A stretch of 64,000 nt of DNA from Asanoa iriomotensis (GTDB taxonomy: Bacteria; Actinomycetota; Actinomycetes; Mycobacteriales; Micromonosporaceae): positions 16,708 to 80,707 of the forward strand of contig NZ_BONC01000037.1 of NCBI RefSeq assembly GCF_016862515.1. Reading direction: 5' to 3'. Positions 56,334-64,000 of the stretch are shown here, piece by piece. The notes under the pieces are model-generated. The model was not told the origin of the DNA. It did not search any database and saw nothing but the letters and a program-made list of their open reading frames with translations. How positions within the stretch are numbered: position 1 is the stretch's first letter; the number at the start of each line of letters is the position of its first letter. The position numbers and the translations under genes were made by a program.

Positions 56334-59168
56334 ATGTCCGCTATGGACACTGGTCGTCGGCTGCGCCGCCGGGCCGCCGGCTCCGCGCTGCTCCTCGTCG
56401 CCGCCGCGCTCAGCGGCATCGTCACCACCGCACCGGCCGCACAGGCCCACCCCATCAGCGCCACCGACTTCCAGCAGGTCACGCTGGCCAAGGGCGTCGC
56501 CGAGGTCGGCGAGCCCATGTCGCTCGCCGTGCTGCCGGACCGCTCGGTGCTGCACACGGCCCGCGGCGGGCAGCTTCGCCGCACCGACGCCAACGGCACG
56601 ACCACCCTCATCGGCACCCTCCCCGTCTACACCCACGACGAGGAGGGGCTCCAGGGCGTCGGCGTCGACCCGGGCTTCGCCAGCAACCGGTTCGTCTACC
56701 TCTACTTCGCACCGCCGCTGTCCACACCGGCCGGTGACGCGCCGGCCACCGGCACGAGCTGGACGGCCTGGCAGGGCGTCAACCGGCTGGCCCGGTTCAC
56801 CCTCAACGCCGACTTCACGCTCAACATGGGCAGCCAGGTCACCGTCCTGGACGTGCCGGCCGACCGCGGCATCTGCTGCCACGTCGGCGGCGACATCGAC
56901 TTCGACGCGGCCGGCAACCTCTACCTGTCGACCGGCGACGACACCAACCCGTTCGACTCGGCCGGCTACGCGCCGATCGACGAGCGGACCAACCGCAACC
57001 CGGCGTACGACGCGCAGCGCTCCGCGGGCAACACCAACGACCTGCGCGGCAAGATCCTGCGGATCAAGGTGAACGCCAACGGGACCGTCGCGATCCCGTC
57101 GGGCAACCTGTTCGCGCCCGGCACGGCCAACACCCGGCCCGAGATCTACGCGATGGGCTTCCGGAACCCGTTCCGGATCAGCGTCGACAAGGCCACCGGC
57201 GTGGTCTACGTCGGCGACTACGGCCCCGACGCGGGCTCGACCGACGCCAACCGCGGGCCGTCCGGCCAGGTCGAGTTCAACCGGGTCACCTCGGCCGGCA
57301 ACTACGGCTGGCCGTACTGCACGGGCACCAACACCAGCACCGAGACCTACAACGAGTGGAACTTCGCGACCGGCACCACCGGCCCGAAGTTCAACTGCAC
57401 CGGCGGGGCGACCAACAACTCGTTCCGCAACACCGGCCAGGGCACCCTGCCGCCGGCCCGCGCCGCCTGGATCAGGTACGGCGGTGACAGCGGCACCCCG
57501 ACCGAGTTCGGCGGCGGCTCCGAGTCGCCGATGGGCGGCCCGGTCTACCGCTACAACGCGGCGAACCCGTCCACCACGAAGTTCCCGCAAAGCTTCGAGG
57601 GGCAGTTCTTCGCCACCGAGTTCGGCCGGGGCTGGATCAAGCCGATCCACGTCAACGCCGACGGCACCCGGGGCACGATCGACGCCTTCCCCTGGGTCGG
57701 CAAGCAGGTGATGGACTCGGCGTTCGGCCCGGACGGTGCCTACTACGTGCTCGACTACGGCACCGGCTACTTCAACGGCGACGCCAACTCCGCGCTCTAC
57801 CGCTTCGACTACGTGGCCGGCGGCAACCGGGCACCGACCGCCGTCGCCAGCGCCCAGCCCACCTCGGGCCAGGCCCCGCTCACCGTCGCGTTCTCGTCGG
57901 CCGGCTCCACGGACCCCGACGGCGGTGCGCTGACCTACTCCTGGGCGTTCGGTGACGGCACCACGTCGACCGCGGCGAACCCGTCGAAGACGTACACCAG
58001 CAACGGCACCTACACCGCGACGCTGACCGTGCGGGACCCGCAGGGCGCGACCGGCACGGCCAGCGTGCAGATCGGCGTCGGCAACACGGCGCCGACGGTC
58101 AACATCAGCGTTCCCGGCAACGGTCAGCTGTTCAACTTCGGCGACACGATCCCGTTCACGATCACGGCGAGCGACCCCGAGGACGGCACGATCAACTGCG
58201 CCAGGGCCAAGATGACGTACGTCCTCGGGCACGACCAGCACGGCCACCAGATCACGTCCGTCAACGGGTGCTCCGGGTCGATCACCGTCCCGACCGACGG
58301 GGAGCACGACGCGGCGGCGAACATCTTCGCGATCTTCGACGCCGAGTACACCGACAACGGCGGGCTCACCACGCACAGGCAGTTCACCCTCCAGCCCAAG
58401 CACCGCCAGGCCGAGCACTACAAGACGATGTCCGGCGTCTCGCTGATCACCAAGACCGGCGCCGAGGGCGGCCGGACGGTCGGCGACGTGCACAACGGAG
58501 ACTGGATCTCGTTCGACCCCTACAAGATCAATAACGCCACGTCGATGACCGCCCGGGTCTCCTCCGGCGGGGTCGGCGGCACCCTCCAGGTGCGGGCGGG
58601 CTCGGCGACCGGCACCGTCCTCGGCTCGGTCGCGGTGGCCAACACCGGCTCGTGGGAGACGTTCACCAACGTCACCGCGACCCTGTCCGGCGTGCCGGCC
58701 GGCACGACCACGCTCTACCTGACCTTCGCGGGTGGCACCGGAGCGCTGTTCGACGTGGACGCGTTCACGTTCAACACCACCGGCGGCACCGGCACCGGCC
58801 CGGTCGTGGGTCTCGCGGGTAAGTGCCTGGACGTCCGCGGCGGCGCGACCGCCGACGGCACCCAGGTCCAGCTCTACACCTGCAACGGCTCCGCGGCGCA
58901 GACCTGGACCCGCACGGGTTCGACGCTGCGGGCGCTGGGCAAGTGCCTGGACGTCAGCGGCGCGGGCACGGCCGACGGCACGAAGATCCAGATCTACACC
59001 TGCAACGGTACGGGTGCGCAGAACTGGACGGTCGGCGCCAACTCGTCGCTGGTCAACCCGACGTCGGGCAAGTGCCTCGACGTGAGTGGCAACAACTCGG
59101 CCGACAGCACGGTGGTCCACCTGTGGACCTGCAACGGCGCCGCTAACCAGCGGTGGACATTGCCCTAG
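56334..59168 (+). CDS. Secreted PQQ-type sugar dehydrogenase with PKD, CBM6 and ricin-lectin domains
   Basis: This 944-residue exported enzyme starts at ATG 56334 (AGGAAGGGA seven bases upstream). A signal peptide ends at AAQAHP. Residues ~42-495 are a glucose/sorbosone dehydrogenase-like six-bladed propeller: GEPMSLAVLPDRSVLHTARG, HDEEGLQGVGVDPGF, GNLYLSTGDDTNPF, GFRNPFRISVD and SAGNYGWPYC. Residues ~497-582 are a PKD domain (YSWAFGDGTTSTAANPSKTY), followed by a second Ig-like domain. Residues ~690-812 are a CBM6-like module. Residues ~822-944 are a ricin B lectin with three QxW repeats (AQTW, AQNW, NQRW). It should oxidise sugars while bound to insoluble glycan. The PQQ requirement is inferred from family. 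Confidence 0.88.
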   Translation: MSAMDTGRRLRRRAAGSALLLVAAALSGIVTTAPAAQAHPISATDFQQVTLAKGVAEVGEPMSLAVLPDRSVLHTARGGQLRRTDANGTTTLIGTLPVYTHDEEGLQGVGVDPGFASNRFVYLYFAPPLSTPAGDAPATGTSWTAWQGVNRLARFTLNADFTLNMGSQVTVLDVPADRGICCHVGGDIDFDAAGNLYLSTGDDTNPFDSAGYAPIDERTNRNPAYDAQRSAGNTNDLRGKILRIKVNANGTVAIPSGNLFAPGTANTRPEIYAMGFRNPFRISVDKATGVVYVGDYGPDAGSTDANRGPSGQVEFNRVTSAGNYGWPYCTGTNTSTETYNEWNFATGTTGPKFNCTGGATNNSFRNTGQGTLPPARAAWIRYGGDSGTPTEFGGGSESPMGGPVYRYNAANPSTTKFPQSFEGQFFATEFGRGWIKPIHVNADGTRGTIDAFPWVGKQVMDSAFGPDGAYYVLDYGTGYFNGDANSALYRFDYVAGGNRAPTAVASAQPTSGQAPLTVAFSSAGSTDPDGGALTYSWAFGDGTTSTAANPSKTYTSNGTYTATLTVRDPQGATGTASVQIGVGNTAPTVNISVPGNGQLFNFGDTIPFTITASDPEDGTINCARAKMTYVLGHDQHGHQITSVNGCSGSITVPTDGEHDAAANIFAIFDAEYTDNGGLTTHRQFTLQPKHRQAEHYKTMSGVSLITKTGAEGGRTVGDVHNGDWISFDPYKINNATSMTARVSSGGVGGTLQVRAGSATGTVLGSVAVANTGSWETFTNVTATLSGVPAGTTTLYLTFAGGTGALFDVDAFTFNTTGGTGTGPVVGLAGKCLDVRGGATADGTQVQLYTCNGSAAQTWTRTGSTLRALGKCLDVSGAGTADGTKIQIYTCNGTGAQNWTVGANSSLVNPTSGKCLDVSGNNSADSTVVHLWTCNGAANQRWTLP
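58430..59168 (+). repeat. CBM6 + ricin-lectin module, copy 1
   Basis: This 3' segment of the dehydrogenase gene is closely similar to 60620-61385 in the next gene. In the ricin part (58800-59168 against 61017-61385) most codons match, and only occasional third positions and a few residues differ. It reflects module duplication or gene conversion between tandem genes. Confidence 0.8.
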
Positions 59169-59181
59169 CCCCGATAGGGGC
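59166..59181 (+). terminator. Short hairpin between the two secreted-enzyme genes
   Basis: AGCCCC pairs with GGGGCT across GATA, overlapping the stop codon of the dehydrogenase gene. It is small and may be only partly effective; the second gene could be cotranscribed. Confidence 0.35.
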
Positions 59182-59276
59182 TCGGGTTCTCCATGCCGAC
59201 TGATAGTCCAGGCATTGGGAATCAGCCCAGCGGGGGCGTCCGCCCAGGCGCCCCCGCACCGTCCCCGGGAGTGCAG

Positions 59277-61385
59277 ATGCGCAGACTCATCCGGACCGCC
59301 ATCGGCGCGGTCACTGCCGCCTTGGCCGTGATCGCCTGTACCGCACAGGCGGGGCCCGCGAACGCCGCGGACGCCGCGTACGACGTGCTGGTCTTCTCGA
59401 AGACCGCCGGGTTCCGGCACGACTCCATCCCGAACGGCATCCAGGCCATCCGCGACCTCGGCGCGGCCAACAACTTCACGGTGACGGCCACCGAGGACGC
59501 CAACACGTTCACCGCTGCCGGCCTCGCGCCGTACGAGGTGGTGGTGTTCCTCTCCACGACCGGCGACGTGCTCAACGCGACGCAGCAGACGGCGTTCGAG
59601 AACTACATCCGCTCCGGGCGCGGTTATGTCGGCGTGCACGCGGCGGCCGACACCGAGTACGACTGGGCCTGGTACGGCAACCTGGTCGGTGCTTACTTCA
59701 ACTCGCACCCGGCGATCCAGCAGGCCAACATCAAGGTGGAGAACCGGGGCACGGCGGCGACCGCGCACCTGCCGCAGACGTGGACCCGCAGCGACGAGTG
59801 GTACAACTACCGCACCAACCCGCGGTCGACCGCGCGGGTGCTGGCCACGCTCGACGAGTCGTCGTACTCCGGCGGTGGCATGGGTGCCGACCACCCGATC
59901 ATCTGGTGCAAGGCGTACGACGGCGGTCGGTCGTTCTACACGGGTCTCGGGCACACGCAGGCCTCGTACACGGAGGCCGCGTTCCGCTCGATGCTGCTCG
60001 GCGGCATCCGCTATGCGGCGGCGCGGACCGACTTTGATTGCAGGCCGGAGACGGGTTACACGGCTATCTACAATGGATCTGTCTCCGGTTGGTCGCAGGC
60101 CGGGCCCGGCTCGTTCACCAACAGCGACGCGACGTTGAAGTCGACCGGTGGCATGGGGCTCTACTGGTACTCCGCCAAGCAGTACACGTCGTACTCGCTC
60201 AAGCTCGACTGGAAGATGGACGGCGACGACAACTCGGGTATCTTCATCGGCTTCCCGCCGTCGTCCGACCCGTGGTCGGCCGTCGACAACGGCTACGAGA
60301 TCCAGATCGACGCGACGGACGCGGCCGACCGTACGACGGGATCGGTCTACACGTTCAAGTCGGCTGACATCGCGGCCCGCGACGCGGCGCTGAACCCGCC
60401 GGGGGAGTGGAACACCTACGAGCTGCTGGTCGAGGGTGAGCGGCTGCAGATCTTCCTCAACGGCGTGAAGATCAACGACTTCACGAACACGGTCCCGGCG
60501 CGGTCGCTGGCCGGCCACATCGGCATCCAGAACCACGGCACGGGCGATGACGTGTCGTTCCGGAACATCCGGGTCAAGGAGCTCGGCACGCCGCCGCCGT
60601 CGGGTGACGTGACGGTGCAGGCGGAGTCGTTCTCGTCGGCGTCCGGGGTGCAGGCGTTCACCAAGGCGGGCGCCAACGGTGGGCAGACGCTGGGCTACAT
60701 CGAGCCGGGTGACTGGGCTGCTTACAACGCCGTCAACGTCGGTGGTGCCTCCAGCTTCCGGGCGCGCGTGGTGTCGGGTGGCCCCGGCGGCACGATCCAG
60801 GTGCGCAACGGGTCGGCCACGGGCACGGTGCTGGGCACGGTCGCGGTGCCGAACACGGGGTCGTGGGACACGTACGCCAATGTGCAGGGTTCCCTGTCTG
60901 GGGTGCCGGCCGGGACCGCGAACGTGTATCTGACGTTCACCGGGACGGGCACGGGACTGTTCGATGTGGACGATTTCACGTTCGTGAAGAGCACGCCGCC
61001 CCCTAGCGGGACCGGCCCGGTGGTGGGCTTGGCGGGCAAGTGCCTCGACGTCCGCAACGGCGGCACGGCCGACGGCACGCAGATCCAGCTCTACACGTGC
61101 AACGGCTCGGCCGCGCAGACCTGGACCCGCAACGGATCGACGCTGCGCGCTCTGGGCAAGTGCCTGGACGTGAGCGGCAGCGGCACGGCGAACGGCACGA
61201 AGATCCAGCTCTGGACGTGCAACGGCACGGGTGCGCAGAGCTGGTCGGCCGGCGCCAACTCGTCGCTGGTCAACGCGAACTCGGCCAAGTGCCTGGACGT
61301 GAGCGGCAACAACTCGGCCGACAGCACGATCGTCCACCTCTGGACCTGCAACGGCGCGGCCAACCAACGCTGGACGCTGCCGTAA
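59277..61385 (+). CDS. Secreted ThuA + 3-keto-disaccharide hydrolase (DUF1080) protein with CBM6 and ricin-lectin domains
   Basis: This 702-residue exported protein starts at ATG 59277 (GGGAG five bases upstream). The leader ends ANAAD; VIAC at residues 46-49 of the hydrophobic part could alternatively serve as a lipobox. Residues ~31-255 are ThuA-like (YDVLVFSKTAGFRHDSIPNG, GYVGVHAAADTEYDW, GGRSFYTGLGHT). Residues ~258-438 are DUF1080, a 3-keto-glucoside/disaccharide hydrolase fold (NSGIFIGFPPSSDPW, GYEIQIDATDAAD, AGHIGIQNHG). CBM6 and ricin modules nearly identical to the preceding gene follow. ThuA and DUF1080 act on 3-keto-sugars, so this enzyme may process the product of a neighbouring sugar oxidase. 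Confidence 0.87.
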   Translation: MRRLIRTAIGAVTAALAVIACTAQAGPANAADAAYDVLVFSKTAGFRHDSIPNGIQAIRDLGAANNFTVTATEDANTFTAAGLAPYEVVVFLSTTGDVLNATQQTAFENYIRSGRGYVGVHAAADTEYDWAWYGNLVGAYFNSHPAIQQANIKVENRGTAATAHLPQTWTRSDEWYNYRTNPRSTARVLATLDESSYSGGGMGADHPIIWCKAYDGGRSFYTGLGHTQASYTEAAFRSMLLGGIRYAAARTDFDCRPETGYTAIYNGSVSGWSQAGPGSFTNSDATLKSTGGMGLYWYSAKQYTSYSLKLDWKMDGDDNSGIFIGFPPSSDPWSAVDNGYEIQIDATDAADRTTGSVYTFKSADIAARDAALNPPGEWNTYELLVEGERLQIFLNGVKINDFTNTVPARSLAGHIGIQNHGTGDDVSFRNIRVKELGTPPPSGDVTVQAESFSSASGVQAFTKAGANGGQTLGYIEPGDWAAYNAVNVGGASSFRARVVSGGPGGTIQVRNGSATGTVLGTVAVPNTGSWDTYANVQGSLSGVPAGTANVYLTFTGTGTGLFDVDDFTFVKSTPPPSGTGPVVGLAGKCLDVRNGGTADGTQIQLYTCNGSAAQTWTRNGSTLRALGKCLDVSGSGTANGTKIQLWTCNGTGAQSWSAGANSSLVNANSAKCLDVSGNNSADSTIVHLWTCNGAANQRWTLP
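60620..61385 (+). repeat. CBM6 + ricin-lectin module, copy 2
   Basis: This is the counterpart of 58430-59168 in direct orientation, about 2.2 kb away, each at the 3' end of its gene. The final residues (NSADST, VHLWTCNGAANQRWTLP) are the same in both proteins apart from V/I. Confidence 0.8.
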
Positions 61386-61453
61386 CGGTCCACCCCTGAT
61401 CGCGGGGGCCGGCAGGGGACGCCCACAACCCGTGCCGGCCACCGCCTCCACCC

Positions 61454-61490
61454 GACGCACCCTCCGCGCCTGCCCCGCGGAGGGTGCGTC
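61454..61490 (+). terminator. Strong terminator after the two secreted-enzyme genes
   Basis: GACGCACCCTCCGCG (61454-61468) pairs with CGCGGAGGGTGCGTC (61476-61490), a perfect 15-bp stem with seven-base loop, 68 bases after the stop codon. Confidence 0.85.
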
Positions 61491-61827
61491 GCCGTGCCGG
61501 GCACGTCGGGTCTGGCAGCCCGGTATTTGTCCGCCTGCGAAGGTGCAGACTCTTGGGCTCGTTGCCAGTGGAGCTCTCAACGCGCCTAGTGCTGAGCAGA
61601 CGTACTCCGGGTCGTTTGCGATTGGTGCCTGCGCATAGGCGTGGTGCGGTGTTCGTGCGGGCAGTCGGCCCGCCGGCATCTCATGATCGTGTGTAGTCAG
61701 CCTGCTTCGCGAATGGGCTCTGTCATGATCGGGTGTGCACGGGCTGGCAGGCGCGCCGCACGAATCGCAGGCGTGACACACCCGATCTTGGTGTTGCCCG
61801 GCTTACTCATCGACCATCCGCACTGGA
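61491..61827. other. Intergenic stretch with an 11-bp inverted repeat, no gene seen
   Basis: No frame shows convincing coding character. GATCGGGTGTG (61727-61737) and CACACCCGATC (61777-61787) form an 11-bp inverted repeat around 39 bases, and CATGATCG occurs twice (near 61682 and 61723). The repeat lies just downstream of the DUF559 gene on the minus strand and might terminate it. Confidence 0.4.
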
Positions 61828-62796
61828 TCATGGGCTTGCCACTAACCCAACTGACCGCGTGCTGTCGCTCCGGTTTCTCAGGATCGCCAGGATCTCCCGA
61901 CGCACCCGCTGCGGCTCGGTCGTCAGGCGGGCGTGGCTGAGGCGGACGACGAGAATGCCACGTGCCGCGAGGGCGGCATCGCGGCGAAGGTCGACCTCCC
62001 GCTGACGCGGACTGCCGTGCGTGCCTGCGCCGTCGAGCTCGAAGTTGACCCGAGTGCCTTCGTGGAAGACGTCGAGATAGACGGTGCGCCCGTCGAGACG
62101 CACCGGGAACTGCCGGGCGAACGGCGGCATTCCTGGGCCCGTGAAGACCTTGTCGTCACCCCAGATCTCCAACGGGCTCCGGCAACCCACCGCCAGCCTG
62201 GCGACCAGGCCACGAAGCTCGGCGCGGCCGGGGATCTTGGGTGCCGCGGCCAGCGCGTCGCCGAGGCGCTGCGGTGTCGTAAGACGGTCGTTGACGGCGT
62301 TGATGATCGGTGCCTGTCGGTCCAGAGCGGGCAGCCACGGCCACGCGTCGACCAACGAGCGTTCGACCAGCGTCACGGGCGTGGTATTCCGCATGACGGC
62401 TGTCGGTGGATCGGTCGGGTGATGAACGACCAGCCACCCGCGCGATCGGGCGGTCGAGTGCCGGGCGACCGTGATGTGCTCTTGCTCGAGCGGCTCGTCT
62501 CCCAGCAGGCCCCAGACGACCAGCGCCGACGTGTGGCTGAGCACCGCACTGACGCCTTCCCCGACCGATGTTCCGTCGCTCAGGCCGGCGGCGCCGTAGG
62601 CCAGCGCCGCGCGCCGCCGGACGGCCGGTTCGTTTGCACAGGACGCGTCCGCGTAAACGCTGGGCAACAGCCGCACCAGTGTCTTCGAGCGCAATCCGTT
62701 GTCGATGGCCCAGCGGGGAACCGTCGCATCTCGCGCGCCGGTCCAGCGGACCACTCCTCCGCCGGTGGCGAGCGCCGTGGCCAATGCCTGCTCCAT
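61828..62796 (-). CDS. DUF559 / AbiEi-like endonuclease-domain protein
   Basis: This 322-residue protein has an AbiEi-antitoxin-like wing-helix N-terminal half (DATVPRWAIDNGLRSKTLVR, then GVSAVLSHTSALVVWGLLG and VTLVERSLVDAWPWL). The C-terminal half (~205-310) has the Vsr/DUF559 nuclease-like core: DGRTVYLDVFHEGTRVNFEL, then DGAGTH and RQREVDLRRDAALAARGILV, where D, E and H residues could bind metal. Such proteins are frequent, often multicopy, in actinobacteria, with unproven function; a nuclease or the antitoxin half of a type IV system are both discussed. No toxin partner is visible next to it. ATG 62796 is the start. Confidence 0.83.
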   Translation of the reverse strand: MEQALATALATGGGVVRWTGARDATVPRWAIDNGLRSKTLVRLLPSVYADASCANEPAVRRRAALAYGAAGLSDGTSVGEGVSAVLSHTSALVVWGLLGDEPLEQEHITVARHSTARSRGWLVVHHPTDPPTAVMRNTTPVTLVERSLVDAWPWLPALDRQAPIINAVNDRLTTPQRLGDALAAAPKIPGRAELRGLVARLAVGCRSPLEIWGDDKVFTGPGMPPFARQFPVRLDGRTVYLDVFHEGTRVNFELDGAGTHGSPRQREVDLRRDAALAARGILVVRLSHARLTTEPQRVRREILAILRNRSDSTRSVGLVASP

Positions 62797-63293
62797 CCGA
62801 CAAAGCGTCGTCGGCTCGACGAGACCCGGGCAACATGGTGTTCAAAGCTGTGGACAGCCACCTTGGTCGTTGACGCGCAGTGGCGACCAGTGGCATCGCG
62901 CGTCGGTGGCCGTGCCGAGCAGGTCTGCGATCCGATGTTCGAAGGCTCTGGACCGCCCCTGCCCGTTGACACGCGGTGTTCTGTAGCGACGTGGGCGAGG
63001 CTCGGCCGGGTAGCGGGTGTCGATGTCCTCCGCGCGGACCCTGTCGATGAACACGTGGGTCGGACGTGGAACGGTCGGGCCGCCAGGCGCGCGTCGTCGA
63101 CCGCCCGCCTCGGGGGAGCGTGCCCGGCTGTGCCGCACGACTGCCTTGCTGTTCGCGGTGACGGCTGAGATCAACCGCGGGTCCATCGGCATCAGGTCTG
63201 GATGCCGGCGCCCACCGCGCATGAGCCTGCGGATGGCTCGGTTGAGGCCTCCGATCCAGGACAGCAGGACTCGCTGACGGTCATCGCGATTTC
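62797..63293. other. Region without a convincing gene
   Basis: A minus-strand frame of 126 codons (62842-63222) has moderately high third-position GC but no ribosome site and no recognisable family; it may be a decayed gene. Within it two diverged copies of a short unit are seen in the plus strand: CGTTGACGCGCAGTG near 62868 and CGTTGACACGCGGTG near 62960. Confidence 0.35.
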
Positions 63294-63336
63294 ATGTTAG
63301 TGGACATTGACATAAAATCGCATGCGGCCGTAGCGT
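63294..63336 (+). promoter_or_regulatory. Promoter with a candidate TetR operator
   Basis: TTGACA (63307-63312) and TAGCGT (63331-63336) are 18 bases apart, giving a start near 63343, only a few bases before the ATG. ATGTTA (63294-63299) and TGACAT (63308-63313) form an imperfect inverted repeat over the -35, suitable for autorepression by the TetR protein. Confidence 0.5.
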
Positions 63337-63346
63337 CGGTGCTGAC

Positions 63347-63925
63347 ATGGAGAGCAAGCGTGGCTACACGATGCGGGCCCGGGGCGACGCCAAGGCGGCG
63401 ACCCGGCAACGGATCCTGCGGGCGGCGCTCGAGCTGAGCGAGGAGAAGATGACCATCGAGATCACCCTCGACGAGGTCGCCTCCCGCGCGGGCGCGAGCG
63501 TCCAGACAGTGCTGCGGCACTTCGGCTCCCGCGACGGCCTCCTCGACGCCGCGGTGGCGCTGGCCTCGGCCGACGTCGAGGAAGAACGCCGCGCCCCGGC
63601 CGGCGACGCGGCCGCGGCGGTGCACGCGGTGGTCGCGCACTACGAGCGCCGAGGCGACTTCGTGCTGCGGATGCTGAGCCAGGAGCACGACCCCCGCATC
63701 GCCGCGGTGGTCGGCCCCGGCAAACTCCTCCACCGCGCCTGGGTCGAGGAGATGTTCGCACCGCAACTCACCGCCCGCCCCGACCGCGCCGCCGTGGTCG
63801 ACCTGCTCGTCGTCGCCACGGACGTCTACGCGTGGAAGCTGTTGCGCCGCGACCGCGGCCTGACCGCCGCCACCGTCGAGGCCCGCATGCTCGCGCTGGT
63901 CAACGCGATCCTCGCAAGGCCGTGA
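63347..63925 (+). CDS. TetR-family transcriptional regulator
   Basis: This 192-residue repressor has an N-terminal HTH (AATRQRILRAALELSEEKMT, then EITLDEVASRAGASVQTVLR and HFGSRDGLLDA). A helical ligand-binding part follows, with HYERRGDFVLRMLSQEHDPR and a C-terminal VVDLLVVATDVYAWKLLRRD. This lies close to a common actinobacterial TetR subgroup. ATG 63347 is used; ATG 63371 is a possible alternative and would leave a normal leader after the predicted transcription start. The regulated neighbour probably lies beyond the right edge of the window. Confidence 0.9.
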   Translation: MESKRGYTMRARGDAKAATRQRILRAALELSEEKMTIEITLDEVASRAGASVQTVLRHFGSRDGLLDAAVALASADVEEERRAPAGDAAAAVHAVVAHYERRGDFVLRMLSQEHDPRIAAVVGPGKLLHRAWVEEMFAPQLTARPDRAAVVDLLVVATDVYAWKLLRRDRGLTAATVEARMLALVNAILARP

Positions 63926-64000
63926 CCAGATGGGCACGCTTTCCGACATCGGCGCGGTCCGTGGTCGCGGCTGCGCCGTTGAGCCTCGGGTCCGGCCGTC
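63926..64000. other. Right edge, nothing recognised
   Basis: The last 75 bases after the TetR stop show no complete gene or clear signal; a gene may begin just beyond the window. Confidence 0.4.

Noticed and set aside
56232..61781. Minus-strand open frame of 1849 codons opposite the two secreted enzymes
   Set aside because: It is the antisense shadow of high-GC genes. The product is Arg/Val/Gly/Asp-rich without any domain, and the plus-strand genes have clear families, signal peptides and ribosome sites.
62842..63222. 126-codon minus-strand ORF
   Set aside because: Some codon bias but no ribosome site, no recognisable motif and Arg/Pro-rich text; kept only as a remark on the gap.
1..64000. 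tRNA/rRNA genes, CRISPR arrays, prophage or intact IS elements
   Set aside because: I looked for GGTTCGAATC-type tRNA arms, regularly spaced short repeats, integrase and transposase motifs and found none that hold up by eye. A tRNAscan, CRISPR finder and ISfinder run would settle it.

Overview
The window is about 70% G+C actinobacterial chromosome. Very high third-position GC, GTG/TTG starts, ATGA/GTGA/TGATG gene overlaps, LacI/ROK-controlled sugar ABC operons, an ECF41 sigma factor and many secreted carbohydrate-active proteins point to a soil actinomycete, most likely Micromonosporaceae (Actinoplanes, Asanoa or Dactylosporangium type). The genus is an inference. dnaG at 35648 shows it is chromosomal. 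I saw no tRNA, rRNA, CRISPR array, prophage or intact insertion sequence.

Layout. 1-5530: 3' end of a ferredoxin-reductase-type flavoprotein, a three-subunit YagTSR/PaoABC-like molybdenum oxidoreductase, and a polytopic membrane protein. 5535-7794: a cytidine deaminase, an MmcQ/YjbR protein, an ECF41 sigma factor and its typical partner, a carboxymuconolactone-decarboxylase-family protein. 7963-21944: one tightly coupled 12-gene unit. It has a LacI repressor, a MalFG-type sugar ABC transporter, two ADP-ribosylglycohydrolases, a ribokinase, a TIM-barrel/formylglycine-enzyme-like fusion, a secreted esterase, a CaiB CoA-transferase, a CitE-type lyase and a UPF0303 protein. 21947-31122: a GH26 mannanase lipoprotein, a berberine-bridge oxidoreductase, a giant secreted metallophosphoesterase mosaic, a HIT protein, a beta-helix lipoprotein and an AlkZ-like winged-helix protein. 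31123-35647: an atypical, AT-richer stretch with an unlisted 58-residue exported peptide gene divergent from a LuxR-LAL regulator, plus degenerate sequence. 35648-40650: dnaG and a drug-type ABC exporter. 40873-47629: a ROK regulator, an RbsABC-type sugar importer and a Gfo/Idh/MocA dehydrogenase.

47630-56186 is the most striking region. It holds an eight-gene ebo-like operon: inositol-phosphate synthase, UbiA-type EboC, a sugar-phosphate isomerase, EboA, EboB, EboE, EboF and a polyprenyl diphosphate synthase. A structured leader carrying a proline-rich 20-codon ORF precedes it and a hairpin terminator follows it. 56334-61385 holds two large secreted enzymes with near-identical CBM6 plus ricin-lectin tails: a PQQ-type sugar dehydrogenase, and a ThuA plus 3-keto-disaccharide-hydrolase protein. 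61386-64000 ends with a DUF559/AbiEi-like protein and a TetR regulator.

Together the genes describe a cell that binds and oxidises extracellular glycans, imports sugars through at least two regulated ABC systems, and runs a dedicated cyclitol/prenyl (ebo-like) pathway whose product is unknown.
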